Notes: generated by a model not told the origin, from the letters alone. A DNA stretch of 64,000 nucleotides from Camarhynchus parvulus (GCF_901933205.1 NC_044581.1:9162001-9226000); one strand, 5' to 3'. Positions 24,101 to 39,100 are shown, counted from the first letter of the stretch. Translations and numbers: made by a program.

Positions 24101-27100
24101 TTGTCATGGGGGTGCCCTTGCTCTGGGGAAGGCAGCTGGGCTCGCATGGAGTGCAGGCCCTGGACGCTGCCCGCGTGTGGCAGGGCCAAGGATGGAACAG
24201 CAGACAAATCCACCTCATCTCTATGCTCTTGCTTCATTATAACTGGAAAAAGTAAAACAGTTTTACAATTCCAGCCCATCTGTACCCTGTGACAAATACA
24301 CACTGACTGCTGTTTAACAACCACAGTAGCACTGTTAGTGTCATTGCTTCCCTTCTGCTCTGCTTTCACCTTCTTTGTTTCTATGCCTGCTACACCAACC
24401 CTGCAAAGCCAGAACAACCCTCCCAGCAGATATTCAAGGGCAAGCATCTCCCCTTCCACCCCATCTTCCTATGCAATGGATGATTTTAAAGACATTTGCA
24501 ACCCAGCCAGAGAAAGTCCAGTTCATCTAAAGGACGTTCTTGTCACCAGAGGGGGGGAGCTGCTGCTGGGCTGCACCGAAAATGGGCAGATGTGAGCTCA
24601 GTATCAGGCACTAGGAAATGGGAAAGGCAATTTTTAGCAGGCTTCAGGCCTTCCTTAGCCTCTGATCACAAGGACAGCTGAGCTTTGCAACACACCCTAG
24701 CTTGAGTAGTGCACCATGTTTTAACTACAGCAGCTCTTTAAGCACATCCCCCAATTCCAGTGATGGCAGCAACTGCTCTTAAAGAGCTACAAACTGACAC
24801 ACTTTCAGTTACAGGTTTATTTTTTTAAACTACTGGCAGGCTCACAACAAGATACTGATCTTAAGTACTAGTAGAAAAATGCTAACATTTAAATGCTCAT
24901 TTACTAATTTGTAAAATACAGTTAACTAATATTACAGTCAAATGAACTGTAATACATATAGAGTGTTTTAAGTGCCTGTGTAGTAACAGCTGCAGTTACA
25001 ATTCAGCTTGCTTCTTATTTAAGTAGTAACTGTCATAATTTCATTCCATCATTTAAATAATTTAAATAGAGATATTTCAAACAAAAATATAGATGTGTAA
25101 CTATCTTAGGAGCTGATATTCTTGAAAAACAGTTGACAAATACCACAGAAATCTGATAACACAGTTAATGTGTACTTGGCATACCAGACACCTCGGTAAC
25201 ACTGCCTAAATTTAAAAAGTAGGTAATTTTAGAGCACAACAAGTGAGCACAGCTTATTTTAAATTGTGTTAACTAATGGAAGTTGGCTTTGTCAGCATAC
25301 ACAGAAGTTTTAAGAAGTTTATATTAATATCTGTATCTGACTTTAAAGACTCCTTCAGATATCTGACTTCAAGTGCTCCAAGCAGCACCAAAGGGTCGCC
25401 ACCATCACTGGCACCTTGGGAATTCTGACTGCTCCAAATGGGCACACAGCTGAAATAAAGCAAGGGGCAGGAAAGGAGCAGGCAGTGCACATCTGGTGCA
25501 AGCTCTTCCTCACACCAAGTGAGGCTGTTTCACTACATCTGCAGTTAACATGTCCTGGTTTTACTTCTGCCTAAGTTACAAGCTGATTTGTCTCAGTAAA
25601 CTGCAATGTATCTGGAGTGGGGGAAAAACTAATTTGACCTTCCTTGTATTTGAACCTGTTTTTTTTTTCTTTTTTGACATTTAGAGAGTGGAAAAAAATG
25701 CACAAATTTGTTCTTCTATGATCTCACTATCCATCGTGTCATCATGACGATTATTTCAAGAGCAGCTTCTGAGAGCAGCTTCATCATCATTCTCAAAGAA
25801 AAGGAGAATGCAAAAATTATTGTGTAGAAAGTGTAATGAAAAAATAACTAGCTGTAGTCACAGTACTGGAGCTTATTACTCTGTATTTCAGCTTTTTAAT
25901 TAGACAAGCTTTAGTAACTGTTTTACAAACAGTTCAAAGCTAATCCTATGCTCCTATCAAAGGAACAAGACTGCCTGGAGTATTTTTGTATGTCCACTTT
26001 AAAAAACAAAATAAAATGCCACTCTTTTTTTCATTCAGTACCTGGTGTGTAAGTAAAACGTTGAGATTGGCTTTTTTTCCTCTTGCCATTGCAGAGATAA
26101 AACTGCACCTGAACTGCAGCTGTGATGGCTTTGTTATGGTATGGAGGAACTTCAAGTATGATGTTTGCCTATAGGAAAGTTGAAATAAAGAAGTTTTACA
26201 CATTAAAAGCAAATGAAATTGTTAATTACAGAAAAACTGAAACAGTTATGGTAAAACTAAAGCACCCTAATATTTTTAAATTGGCAAACTTCATGCACAT
26301 TACATAGTAAAACAGTACTACAGGCAAACTTTTATTTGGAGAATTTTATTTTCTTTCATATACAAGTGCTCTGAAGATAATGCTTTAATTAAATAGACAT
26401 ATCATATAAAGGATGCTTTGCTTATCTGCCAGCGCACAAGAAAATGTTCTAGCAGTTAAAAAACCCTGCATTTTGGATCATTAAGCTTTTAAAAAAATTT
26501 TAATGCTCTGGAAGTAATTTGTCACGTTAGCAAAATTATCTTAAGTTTCCGCTTTTTAATTTTCAAGTTCTTTTTTCATTGCTTTCACAACAAGCATGCT
26601 ATTTCCAGTTCCTTCAAAGCATCCTCTTAAAGGCTACTTTATAGTCTTAAGACAATTCAGAAGTCTCCAATTGTCTGTCTGAATTAGTCAGCGATCTACT
26701 TATTTTAATAAATGAAGTCTAAATGTCAGAACAACAATGAAAATATCAATTTACACATTTTAAAAAAACAAGCTTTCTAAAGTAAGAAAAATTGTTTCTC
26801 ACCCCTTGACACCTTTCCCTAATTATTTTCCCTTCTACCTCCCACTGAGGTCGTCCATCTGTTGAGAAAAATTGACAAATAAATCAAGCAAAAACCATTT
26901 TCTTAATACTTTAATAATTCATCTTAAAAATATTTAAATACTTAATATAAAACAGGATTTATTTTCAGTCACGAAGAGGCTGTTAAACTGACAGACACAC
27001 ACTGTAAACAGAGTAGAGGGATGCTTTAGGAGTTCCAGCAGTACAGCCAGTGCAGTTGCCTGCAGCCCAGTGTGAGGGTCCAGCACAGGCAGCTGAGCTG

Positions 27101-30100
27101 CAGGGAGGCTCTGAGCACCGGCAGGGTACAGAAGGGTTCTCCACTCGTTCTGAAACCTTTCTGAAGGGTGCTTAAACTGCTGCTGCCACTTGTGCTCATT
27201 CAAACAACCTGCTGATGACTTGGAGGCTGAGTCAGCAGCAGATAACCCAGGCCACCCCTCCCTGCCCGGCCCGGGGTCACAGTGCCCGGGGCTCCCCGCC
27301 CTGAACCCACAGACCCCGCGGCTGGAACCTGGGCAAGGTGCCCGTGCCAGAGGGGCAATCCCCTGGGCAGGCTCCCTGTGCCCTGACCTGGCATAACCCA
27401 CACCCTGCACCCTGCTCCCTCTGCCACCAGGTGCTGTTACAGGTAACCTGGGAGAGCAGCAGCTCTGCCTCTTCCAAAGGTGTTCAGCTTGTGTGGCAGA
27501 ACACATGATTACAAAACATTTTGTATTTGCTAATAAAAACAACACCATTCTTATTTACATATACACAGAAATAATAAGATGTAGAAGAATTGGACTCGGT
27601 TTGCAAATTTTTGTTTTTAATAATTTCTTTTGCTACTGTTTTCCTGAAAGTTCAAATCAGACACTTAAGTCACCAAAATGATAATTTAAGCTGTTCAGAT
27701 TTTATGTTTTATTGTTTTCTAGCTAGCATTTATTTCATTAGCTAAGGAGTCAGTTCCTATGCATTAATTAAATCAGATGTAACGTGGCATCAATGCCAAA
27801 TACTACTTTTCAATTAGATTCCATTTTCACTTTTTCATTTTTTTATAAGAAGTAGCAAATACATGGTATGATCTGTTAACAGCAGCTCAAATACACACCA
27901 AATACACACATTCCAAGTTAGTTACCCTCTAATTGTCTTCCTGAATCAGAAGGACTACTTCATTAATAACTGCCAACCAGCACACAGATCAGTGCCCAAA
28001 TGAACTTTCCAATTACTACTCTTAAAACATCCTTATTTCTTAATATCAAGCTCAGGTACTGAGATTGGTTTGAAAAAAAAAAACCCAGCAAGACAGTATT
28101 TACCTTGTCCTTTTTCAAAAAATATAATTTTGGATTCTGGAAGAAAATTGGATCCTGTCACCACCATTTCATGGCCTCCATTTACTGAGCAGCTGTTGAT
28201 GCTGTACTTCTCAATCTGAGGAAGCTCTTGCGCAGATCGCTGAGCTTTAGAAATATTAAGGGAATAATTATTATTCACAATTTTAATCATAATGACATTT
28301 CTTTTATGAGTCTAACTTGAAGAATCAGGGATGAAACTGAAATGACCGTCAGTTTATATACACAAATCATGATTCTCTATGATTTATCTTTGCTTTTAAA
28401 ATTATTTTGAAATTATGTAATTACAGAAAAGAAACACCAAGAAGACATGAATGCCAACAGTCTCTACTGTTACAGTAAATTCAACTTTTAGTTTAGGAGT
28501 ACTGGATTAAAAATTACTTTAGTAGTTTCTAGACAAAATAAATTCTAGGGGAAATTCAGATTAAGGTCATGCCTTGATTCCTTAGTGCCAATATTTAACA
28601 AATCAACTCTCTAAAAGTTCAGCTGTTCACTAGATATTTCTGTATAGGGAAAGTCATGGTACAGACTCTTGTCAATAAAATGGTATCAGCTTTAGAATGA
28701 ATATTTTCACTGAGATGTATCAGCTGCCTCTGCTCATACACAGGCACTACTGAAGCTGCTGTATGACTACACTGAAGCTAAAGCCCAAACCCTTGTTTTT
28801 CCTCTGAACCTCCAAGTTATCACTTGGCAAGTACCTTCTTTACTTAAAGATACATTAACCTTTGCTAATTGAGTGCTTTACACACAATGCTTTTTACACA
28901 ATTGCTATTTATAATTCTGGCAATACATATTGTCAGAGTGACACTACTCCTGACACATGCAGAAACCATGAGTATAAAAGATGTATAGTTAGAGCAATCT
29001 TACAGCATTCAACAGGAATGGAAGCAGTCTGCAGAGATAAGACTTTTCCACTGGGCTGTGGGATGTGAACACGGAACACGAGGCGCACTCTGGTGTTCTT
29101 CCTTCCAATATCTGTCTCTCCTTTCCGGAGCTCTATGTCTGAATTGCGCAGTTTCAAAATACCAGCACAATCGATACTGGAGATGGGAGAGGATGGACAG
29201 ATGGATCACAAGAGAAATTGAAGAAAACCAATCAAAGTACTGCCAAAGTTCACTCTCTAAGCCTGTCTTTTGTTAAAGAATGAAGCTGTTGTATTTTCCC
29301 CCACATTATGGTATTTTAAGGGTTATTTTAAATGTCTGTGATTGAAAGAACGCTTAGTGTGGAAACAGCAGCAAGTACTCGTGAAACATTTTGTCTTGTA
29401 AATGTCCAGCTGCTGCTTTTTTGAACCTTTAAAAGATTATCTGTTATTGCACATTGTTTAACCTCCAAAGTGAGTTATTTAACATAGTAAATGTCATTTA
29501 GAAGGAAAAAGAGACCACTACTTAGTTCTAGTTTAGGAAGGACTAGAGAACGACAAAGTGTACCCATCAAATCCCAGCTGCTATTCCACACAGTGGTCAA
29601 TTATTCATATGAGACACACAACCTCGGTCATATAACACATTTGTACGAGAGCTTCCCTGCCTCTCTGCTCCTTTACTTCTGACTGTTCTCACACTGGCCT
29701 GCTTTAAGAGATGTGTCTCTTCATCATGACCCAGATTTGTGGAAAATACGCTGATTTCACAGGACTTTTCTTTCACCTTTGCACAAACGAAGAAAATAAA
29801 AACTACACATAGCAACCAAATGGCTGACTCATGCTGTGATGTACCTGGCTGACATATTATTTTCAGGAAGAAGTGGAATTTCCAACACTTTGGTGCTGGC
29901 GATGATGATCTCCTGGCTGGCAGTGGCCACGGTCTTGCCGGTGATGCGGTGCACCTGGTAGAAGGCGTGGGGCCGCAGGTAGCGATCGTCGGCCGTGCCA
30001 ATGAACATCTGCAGGTTCACCGGCTTCTCGCTGTAGCCCAGCAGCTGTGGGGGGCACATGGAATAGAACAGGTTAGGCGATTCCCACGGCATCTGTGGGT

Positions 30101-33100
30101 GCACACCACAAACACACAGCCAGTCCAAAGAGTTAAGAGTTAGTAGTATTTCATTACAAACTGCAGAAAACTGAGTACAGGTATCTGTCGCCGAACACAA
30201 GGACTGGCAACAATTACTGGAATGAATGAATGGATGTCAAAACATCATTATTATTTTTGAATCTCTCAAAGACAATTTTTCTATCTACAGAATTTCTACA
30301 TCAAAGCTATGCTATGCTATAGGTCTGTTTCTGGTAATGTTTTTAATTACCAATTACCAATTTTACTAAGATGCACTTAGATTCTAGAAATACTAAAAAC
30401 TTTTAGCTTTTCTACTGTGAAATGGAACAGCAAATTTTATTAAATTTAAGAATTTTTGTGAATGAAAATGTATCAAATTAGGACAAGAAGATTCAATTAA
30501 TATCTAGACAATCAAGTGTGGTTTGTTTTTGGCAAAGTAAATACTTCAAACCCCCAAATTCTGCAAATGTTAATTTACACATCTTTCCGTTTCTCAAATA
30601 CACATCTAACCACTAATGCAGCCAGTTGCCATAAAACCACCTGTTGCTTGAGCTAACTGCAGCAATTCTGGTGCAATACTGAAACAGCAGAAAAAATTAT
30701 GAACTGAAACTAGAAGAAAAAGCCCATTTTACGATAGTACATGGGTAATTTGTTAAGGAAACAAACATAAAAAACAGTAACACCAGTTTCCTTTAACGCC
30801 TCTTATTATAAATCTGAAGCCTACAGAGTATTTCTTACAAATCCATTTTCCTTCCCCTTGCTGCAATTGGCAGATTGATGCAGGCTGTAAGTTATATAAT
30901 TGTAAACTGCACTGGAGCAGATTTACGTTTCATTGACTTTGACATCAACTTATGTTCAAACGGGAGGGAGGGACAGACAGTCATTCTTTAAACGTGGTTT
31001 TGTCATGTCAATATTTTTGTCTCTAGGGAGAGTTATTTGGTCACACAACAATATTATCCAAGCTCTTTACACAACTAACACTTAAAAACCAAACAAAACA
31101 TGTCAATTTAACCTACTTAGAAGAGTAATTTAAGCCAGTAGTCAGCAGCACACAAACCCAAAGCACACCCACACCCAGCAGTCAGAAGCCCCACTGCTGG
31201 TGCAGCACTCCTGGCAGGCAGTTTTATGGACCAGATGAACCAAGGTACAGTTTGGTATCTATATTCAAGTGGCAGCATCTACCAGGTCTGTTGCTTTTAA
31301 TAAAGCTTTCTTAGTTAAGAACAGAAATTTAGGTTTCAACAGAAGCCTGGAAAGACTTTGTTTTGTCAGATATGTTATGCCTGGAGTTCTCAGTACAAAA
31401 AGAGCTAAATCCAGCTTAAAAACACCAAACTAAATCATACTATCCCTTCAGCCACTGAGTGGAGACAGTCTAGATTGTCAGAGTTGCTTCCCATGTAAGT
31501 AAATGTGATAAATAAGCATTTAGAAAGGTTACAGAAAAGAATCTCCTGTGACAGTCAGTGTACTGGCAGGTTTCTCTCCCTTCACTGTCAGAAGTCAACT
31601 ATAAACTACAGGAACATCAGGATCACAAGGAACTTTTCTCTTAGTGTTGCCATCACAGTGGAGCATAGGGACTGTTACACCAATTAAACATATACACACA
31701 CGCATAAGTTCCTTTTTATGCTTGATGCAGGACTCCAGTGTCTTTCCAAAAGTGTCTTTTTTGTTAAATATCAAATGAATAATTGATTTTTTTAATTAGT
31801 CTGAATTATTTTAGGAGTTTAAAGAAAATTAGGACACATATTAGTTTAGCATTACAGCAGCCATCTTGTCACAAGTTCTCAACACTGTGACTCCACTATC
31901 CATTTTCCTCAGAGTTAAAATTAAATCTTAACACAATGGAATACAGCCTAAATGTGACGTTAGTTAAATGTGTTCACTCTAATACTGGGAATTATAAAAA
32001 TTACAAGCCAGACCTATTCAACAATTTGACTGACTTCCAAATGCGGTCACTGTGACAAAGCTAATTTCCAATTAAGGCTAATCTTCCCCATGCTGAACAA
32101 TGGACATGTACACAGCAGTTCTAGAGATACTGGTGATACCAGAGAAAAGGAAGGGTGGGGGATACTTGTAAAACTAAGCTGGTCTCTCTACAGTGCATGA
32201 AGACCATCTTCTACAGAAGACACAGAGCAGGAGCTCAGTTTAGGGAGGTAAAACATCTCCCATGCCAGCAGTCACACTGGTATTGCCCAGGAGACTCGAT
32301 GGCCATATACTCTGGCAAGGTAGCACAGACTTAAAAATATATATTGGGTATTGCAGGCAATTTATTGCTTTTATTCAAGGTCAAGTAAAAAGATAAACAC
32401 CCCATTCCCCCACGAAGTAAAGGAATAAATATAACCAACGTGTGCAATACCTGTGGCAATAAAGTAAGCCAGGGAGTGGGAAAAAGAATAACCCCCACGT
32501 ATTCCAGCACAGAGTGTAATTCAGGGCCTGACTGCAGCAATGGGGCCTCATTAAAGGAAACATCCCAGCCTCAAGCAAGCAGTGGACAGGCTGCAGTGTC
32601 CCTGTGTTCCCAACAGCCACAGCCAAAAGCCACTAAGCTCAGCAGGCTGTGCATGCTAACCAGACAGTCTGATGTGCTAGTGAAACTCAGGCAGGTGGAG
32701 GGATTGTGGATAGAAAAATCCCAACTTTTATTATACAAATCTGTGCTTTAGAATGAACATTTCCCCCTTAAATCTTGTGTAATAAGCAAGCTGGCTGCTC
32801 CAGGCTGACTTGCCATTATTGATGCAAAACCTACCTTGTGAATAACGAAGGAGAATTACCACCTCAAATCAACTTCAAATCAGGAAAAATTATTTATTTA
32901 GGCATTTAAAATGCATTCCTTTTAAATACAGTTTTGTTTTCATTCAAAAAAATATTGATTGCTCTTTATTTCATTGACAAGAGGGTAATGCCTTCTTACC
33001 ACCTTGTCTGCGTCAAGCACAATTCTGTATGTTGAACATTTAAATCAGTAAAAAACCTCAACCTGCTAATTGTTTTTCAATGAAAATTAGAGTGTAATTA

Positions 33101-36100
33101 ACTTGAGAGAAGAAGTACTATACTTTGTTCAAATACATAATGAAGTCATGGGATCTGTGCTTTTAGTTCACCTTAGTAAAGAATATACACGAATAAGAAC
33201 ACAGTGTGTTTTTATAGACCATAGGTATTTAAATAAACAGCATTTTACAACCTACTGGCAAGTGCTGCAGAATCAGCACCATGAAGAAGCATTATGGTAA
33301 GGCACTACAGTATCAGTGTGCTCAAGATTCAGTCATGGGTCACTTACAGAGGAACAGTAACCTGAACTACTGGCTGAGCCCTAGGAAGGCTTTCAGGTAC
33401 ACCTTCCAGCATTTGTTCCATTAATGTGCAGTATTAGAGCTGCTCACTACAAACAAAAAATTGCTAATTTTACTTTAAAAAAAGATACAGCACTTTCCCA
33501 GGAGCAGCAAACAGTGTGCTGCAGACAAGCAGTAAGTTACTGCACTGTGTCACTAGTGACCTCTAGAAACCCTCCCCTGTAACAGAATCCTGATCCACCA
33601 CCCACTGCTCTGCCGAGGAAACTCAGCCAAGTTGTTTTTGTGTTTCTATATCGTTTCCATAGCAAAGGTCAGTGCCTGCGTAAGTTAAACTAAAGCTGGA
33701 AGGCTAAAGACTGAAGGTCACTACAGGATAAGCCACAAGGGCTTCACGCCAAAGCAGTTCCAGAGTATTACTACACTGCACACAGGAAACCCCTGCATGG
33801 CACTGCGACTTCAGAGCTTTTACCAAGCAACTACACAGGCAGGCACTTAAGGAGAGAGTTTTGGATCATCAAGAAGCTGTATGTTATGCAACAAAAACAT
33901 TCCTATGTTCTTAATACACACACGGAAAATCCTTTAAAAATGTGTCATGCTAGAGACTATATGGATTCATTTGATCACTGAAGACAGCACTATTTAAACT
34001 TGGAATTTTGTGGCAGTGGTGAGAACCTTTCCTTGCTGAGAAAAATAGAGGTCACCTTATTTAAGAGGCATCAACCTGGAAAAAATAAATTAGCATTTTT
34101 CCAGATTTCATGTGGATTTTATTTGGACCATAGCTGGCTCACATATCATTGGTTCCATGCTCTGATCTAAAGAAAACAGCAACTTGAAAAGCTTGTGAGA
34201 AGACTCTTTTTAGTCTCTAATACTTAAAATTTTCACCTCCTCTTCTCACTGTTTTTTTTTAATGAAGAAAGTTCAGACCATGTTTTCCATTTATTGTTGC
34301 AGGCCAAGTCTTACCAATCTCTATTCAAGTGTACAAGTGTCATTTCTTAAGACATACAACAAAGCTTGGGAAAAATATCCAAGAGGAAATAGACACTTCA
34401 CAGTAACCAGGGACTAAAGACATCATTGGTATACTTGGAAATAGTCTGGGTTTTTGAAACAATGTATCCAAAACCCCAAATACCTAATAGCGTCACCAAA
34501 TCTAGAAATAATGTCAGCATTCCATACACCTACACTTTCAGTCTTAGAACTTAAGAGAAAACATGGAACTGGTTATCTGTGTATGGGGTGGTAGTGGTAG
34601 GGGAAAGATAATTTCATCAGTTAGGTTTTATGCTCAGCTATCAAGTATACTATGATACCAACAACATTCTGATGGTGTCAAAACCACTTTGATTGTATTT
34701 TTATAGCATTTTTCCTGCAAAACTTTCCAGCATTTATTAAGAAGTTGCCATGCTTAATCAAACTTTCTTTGGGGTTTAATACTCATGTTTTATGTGCCTT
34801 TTTTTTTGCTTGCTAATTGCAGATGAAGATTTCAGTGCTCCTTTGCCTTTGCACAAATAATTCACTGCTTAGGGCATTACTGGATTGGTGAAGTAGGCTG
34901 ATTACAAAGAAAGCTTTTACATACAAATAGGTCTCCCTAAAAATAGGGCACAGTCTTGAAATACAATGCAAGTTTGACATAATCAAGTCCCTATAGTTCA
35001 CAATCCATCTTCACCAAATGAACCAGTATCTATACAGAAATCCTCAGCTCAAATGTGAAGAACAGGAAGGAAGCTCATCTGTGTAAAGATCCACAAGCAG
35101 TTACTAAGCATTTACTTCAGATGGAGATTTCCAAGGCTTTTCAACACCTTGATATGAAAGGCAGCTTGTAAATAGTTATTTCCCCCTCGACAGACTCACA
35201 GCAGCTGGATGCATTTCAGTGACTTCTGTATTCCTTAGAACACCCCAGAGTGACAAGGTAAGGAGGACAAAAGAGAAGAATGCAGACTCCATTGTAGAGA
35301 GTGAAAAGAAATAGCTGTTCTTACCAATCAGATGCTTCTTCCTTTTACTTTGGAAGACTGAGCAAAATATGGTACAGTTCACTATGAAACCTAAACAATC
35401 CTAAAGGAAAAGAACCTTCACTGCTTAAATTTCAGTCCACTTCAAAAGTAAAATATAATTTCTTTTGAAAAGAAATTATTTAAAGAAAAACTGAACCATC
35501 TAAATGTTTGATCCTCCGAGAAAAGGGAGACATGACCCACAGGCCTGGAATCTTTTGGACAGTGATATCAGAGAGGCACCATTGCATGGCTTTGATCAAT
35601 GGAACTTGTCTTCTGCAGACATTTCTCCACAAGACTTTCCCTTTTGAGTGGTGTGCAGCAGCTGTCCTAAAGAACTGTGAGGATGGCTGGGCTTAAAAGC
35701 TGAAGGGCTATCTGCCAAGCTGAGCAGCACATCTATCAGCCATGACTTGGGATGACAAGTAAGGGATGACAAGGATCCAAGGGCATGAAGATGAACATAA
35801 TTTAAAACAAAAGACACCATGACTAATGCCAGTGATACAATTTATTCTGAATTTATCAACAGCTGCGTTTGGAAAAACTTGAAGCAAACCATGGGCATGA
35901 AATGAAGAAAGCAGAGCTCAGGGAAGCTACTGAAAGTCAAAATGACCTCAGTATTTGACCTCATCCCTTGCAGCCTTGCAGAGCTGCAGTGAGTGCTGAC
36001 CTATAATCTCCAATGGGCTGTTTAAAAGAGACTGCAGAAACTGATGGAAGGAAACTCCATTCAGATCTATCATGCAATACCCCAACCGCTGGCTCAGAAA

Positions 36101-39100
36101 GTCTTAACAGCACATTGGATTATTTTTATAATTTCATTCTGATTCTGCAGAGGTTATAATGTTACAACAAGTTAAATGTCTGATTTTAAAGTTCAATACA
36201 CTGAACCAAAACATCTATGCCGATCCCTTCCTGACGTGCAGTACTATTTTCTGTTGCTTGATTATTTGGTGCACCTTTCCATCAACAGAGAAGGAAAAGC
36301 AAACACATCAGAAAAGTCTTCCTTTGTGTTTTGTTAAATAAACTTATTGAGTAGACTGACTTCAAGACTTTAAAATAGTACACAGACCTTTGCAATTGTG
36401 AAAAAAATAGTGTCAGATAAAAGGAACAAACTTTAATAAACTATTAGGTAGGGGCACAAGTCCAATTAAAAACATTTTAAAGGTCGTCACAAAAACAAAC
36501 AGATCCTGCAAAGGACTAAAGCAAAAAGAGTAATGGCAAATATCAGTTCATTATTGGTCATGGTACCATGTGTTTAGACATGTACAGAACATTCTTCAAG
36601 GTTTAAAAACTTGGATTTCTATTTCTGAAATCTCACACTTTTACACACTCACTGCTTGCAGACAGGATTGAAAGAGTTTTAAATACTGACTTCAGGCATT
36701 TTCCAAGGTGTTTTAGTCCTGTCCCATTTTACATTACACAAAAAAGGATATAATCGAATAGCTAAAACAGTATTTGCTAATTATGCTACGGAGAGTTTTT
36801 GGACAAGCATTGCTGGGATAGGAAGAGGTTATTCCCACATAACCTGTAGAAAAAAGAAAAATTTAGTAAACCAATGATACAAAAAGCAGATGACTATTGG
36901 TTTTCACACCAATTACTGCATTTTCTAGAGTGAGTACAGGCATCATTTTGCTATCTGTTTTTGGGATTCTGAAGCAGAAGATGCCTAAATCAAACTGTTC
37001 TTGAAAGCTACATAGTTTTAGAATCTCATCCAAAGGTCAATGTTTTTTGCCAGTACAGCCCATTACACAGTTCACACAGGCTGAGATTTACCTTCTGCCT
37101 TTTAGATTTATTGGCAGGTTGCTGTCACCAATCAAGAGTAGGCAACCAGAGCTGGGATACAGCCTGCCTTCTGGTGAGGGACAAACCAGGAAAAAATTCA
37201 AAACAAAAATGAAAACTAGAGAGTGGAAGGCAGGAAGAATGGGAAGGGTTGCAAAACACAGAACAAGAGTGCTATTTATTGGACATAGAGAAGAGGGAGA
37301 ATTCCAATATTGTACCTAATATTCAAGTAGTTACATGCATTAGCCACAGAGAACAGCTGGGAAAAGGTGACAGCAACAGAATTACAGGTCAGGAAACATA
37401 CACTCATTTAGACAACACTTTGTTAATTTATTTTTATCAGATCATCTGACATTGCCTGGATAGATCCTCTCTTGTTGGTTGCAGTTTCTTCCATCAGGAC
37501 TCAGGTAGAGTTTGACAGGCTTTTTGAGAACACATTCCTGTCTCAGAACTTTCAAAGCAGTTCAAAGGGAGTTTACTTTTGCTCAATTAGTTTACTTTTT
37601 TCATCCACTGCAGTGCTTATCATGACTCCAAGCTCTGCAATCACTTTAAACAGAGCTGACACAGAGTCCCTCTTTTACAGATCTCCATGAAACCCCACAC
37701 AGAAAACTCTGCTTGTCAGTGAGTAGCAGTGTGTAGCCATCTAAATAAATAAACTTTTATTTAATATTGCTTTGATTTTTGATCTTACATCTTTTTTTTA
37801 GCTGCAGAACTGCTGAGTTGTCCATATGGATTCCACACTGCATCCCCTCCTCTGTTACTGTGAATCTGCTACAGGAATAGTTCTGCTTATGGCAAAGGAA
37901 GAGAATTATTATATCCTTAAGCACTTTGCAGTATAGGAAAAAGACACTTCTGGTCCAGGCAAATTCTTAACTGCTTCCACCACTCCAAATCTATCCTGCA
38001 TACACAGGGTGTGAGTGGATTCTATACAGTGTCTGCTGCAGATACACCATCAGTCGTAGAACAATTACCCATCACAGTTCATACCTACACCTGACTGCCA
38101 CAGTGGCCCCAGGACAGACACTCCTTGCACACAGAAAGGTGCTAAGGAGCAGCTGTGAGCCCACAGTCCCTGAGTACATCACTCTGTGTGCTTACAAGAT
38201 GACCAGCATGGACATCACCTTCTTCCCTAGCAACAGGACAAAAGAGAAAAGGAAATACTACTTCTTGTGCACAACACAGCCTTTATGATTTACTATCAAA
38301 AGATGTCATTAATTTAAAATCCTTGAGCTCAGAAAATTGCAGAAAATTACATGAGTAACAGGAACACAATACATAAGGCAAGTTTATTGTATATTTAAAA
38401 AAGAAAAGTTCATTTTAGATCAGAAAACTAAGGTACAAAAGTAAAAACCCCCAAACTATCCCATACAGATTCTTATCAGGTGCCCACCTGCTCTAAAAGG
38501 CTGTTCTGTTTTTAATCACAAGCATTATCCAAGTGAGGTCTCATGAAGAACTCTACCAGCTCAGACAGAAGTAAAAGCTCATTCTAGCGAATTCTAAGTG
38601 CAAACATTATTTTATTTATACCCATGGGAAGGGTGGAAATTCAAGCAATGATGACTGTTCATTTAGAGTTGGATAAAATGTGACAGCTACTTGTTTAAAA
38701 GGCTCAGTAGATGGGTGAATTGCAGACTATAACCTACGAATTAGAATGGTAAAATTAGGGAGTGCTCACAGGCTGTCTCCTGGCAATGCACTACAAAATT
38801 TCCACATCATTTGGATGACAAAAGCTCAACATGCCACCTTTCTCCTTGTAAACCCTTCTGCTATATTATTTATTCCTTCCCTGTGAAAACTGTCAGCATT
38901 ATCACGCAGATTCTCTACCAAGGTAAAAGAAACTGTTCCAGATGACAAGGATTAGCTGGAACATACTCCCAAGAAAGCAGAGCTTAAAATGAAAGGTATC
39001 TGCTACTTAGAACATTTAGCATTAGAGCATGCTAAAAACAAGGGAACCTCATTATAGAATTAGCTTTCTTAAAGTTAAGAGATATACAAAGCAAAGCATG

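Noticed and set aside
24243..24459. Apparent upstream extension of exon 9 with its own Met
   Set aside because: The frame stays open into intron 8 by chance. The TTTTTCCAG acceptor at 24243, phase agreement with exon 8 and family homology all place the exon edge at 24242.
26934..27548. 204-codon minus-strand ORF in intron 6
   Set aside because: It covers a GC-rich block that lacks stop codons by composition, is Gly/Pro/Arg/Ala-rich in the middle, matches no family I know, and lies between two well-supported exons of the same gene.
29892..30044. Gene conversion of exon 4 from another NFAT paralogue
   Set aside because: The encoded residues stay specific to NFATC3 (for example [13 protein letters not shown] and [12 protein letters not shown]), so a transfer from NFATC1 or NFATC2 does not explain the GC-rich tract.
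29829..30200. ORF running through exon 4 into intron 3
   Set aside because: Only 29845-30044 matches NFAT; the remainder is read-through past an acceptor (CCCCCCACAG) and a donor.
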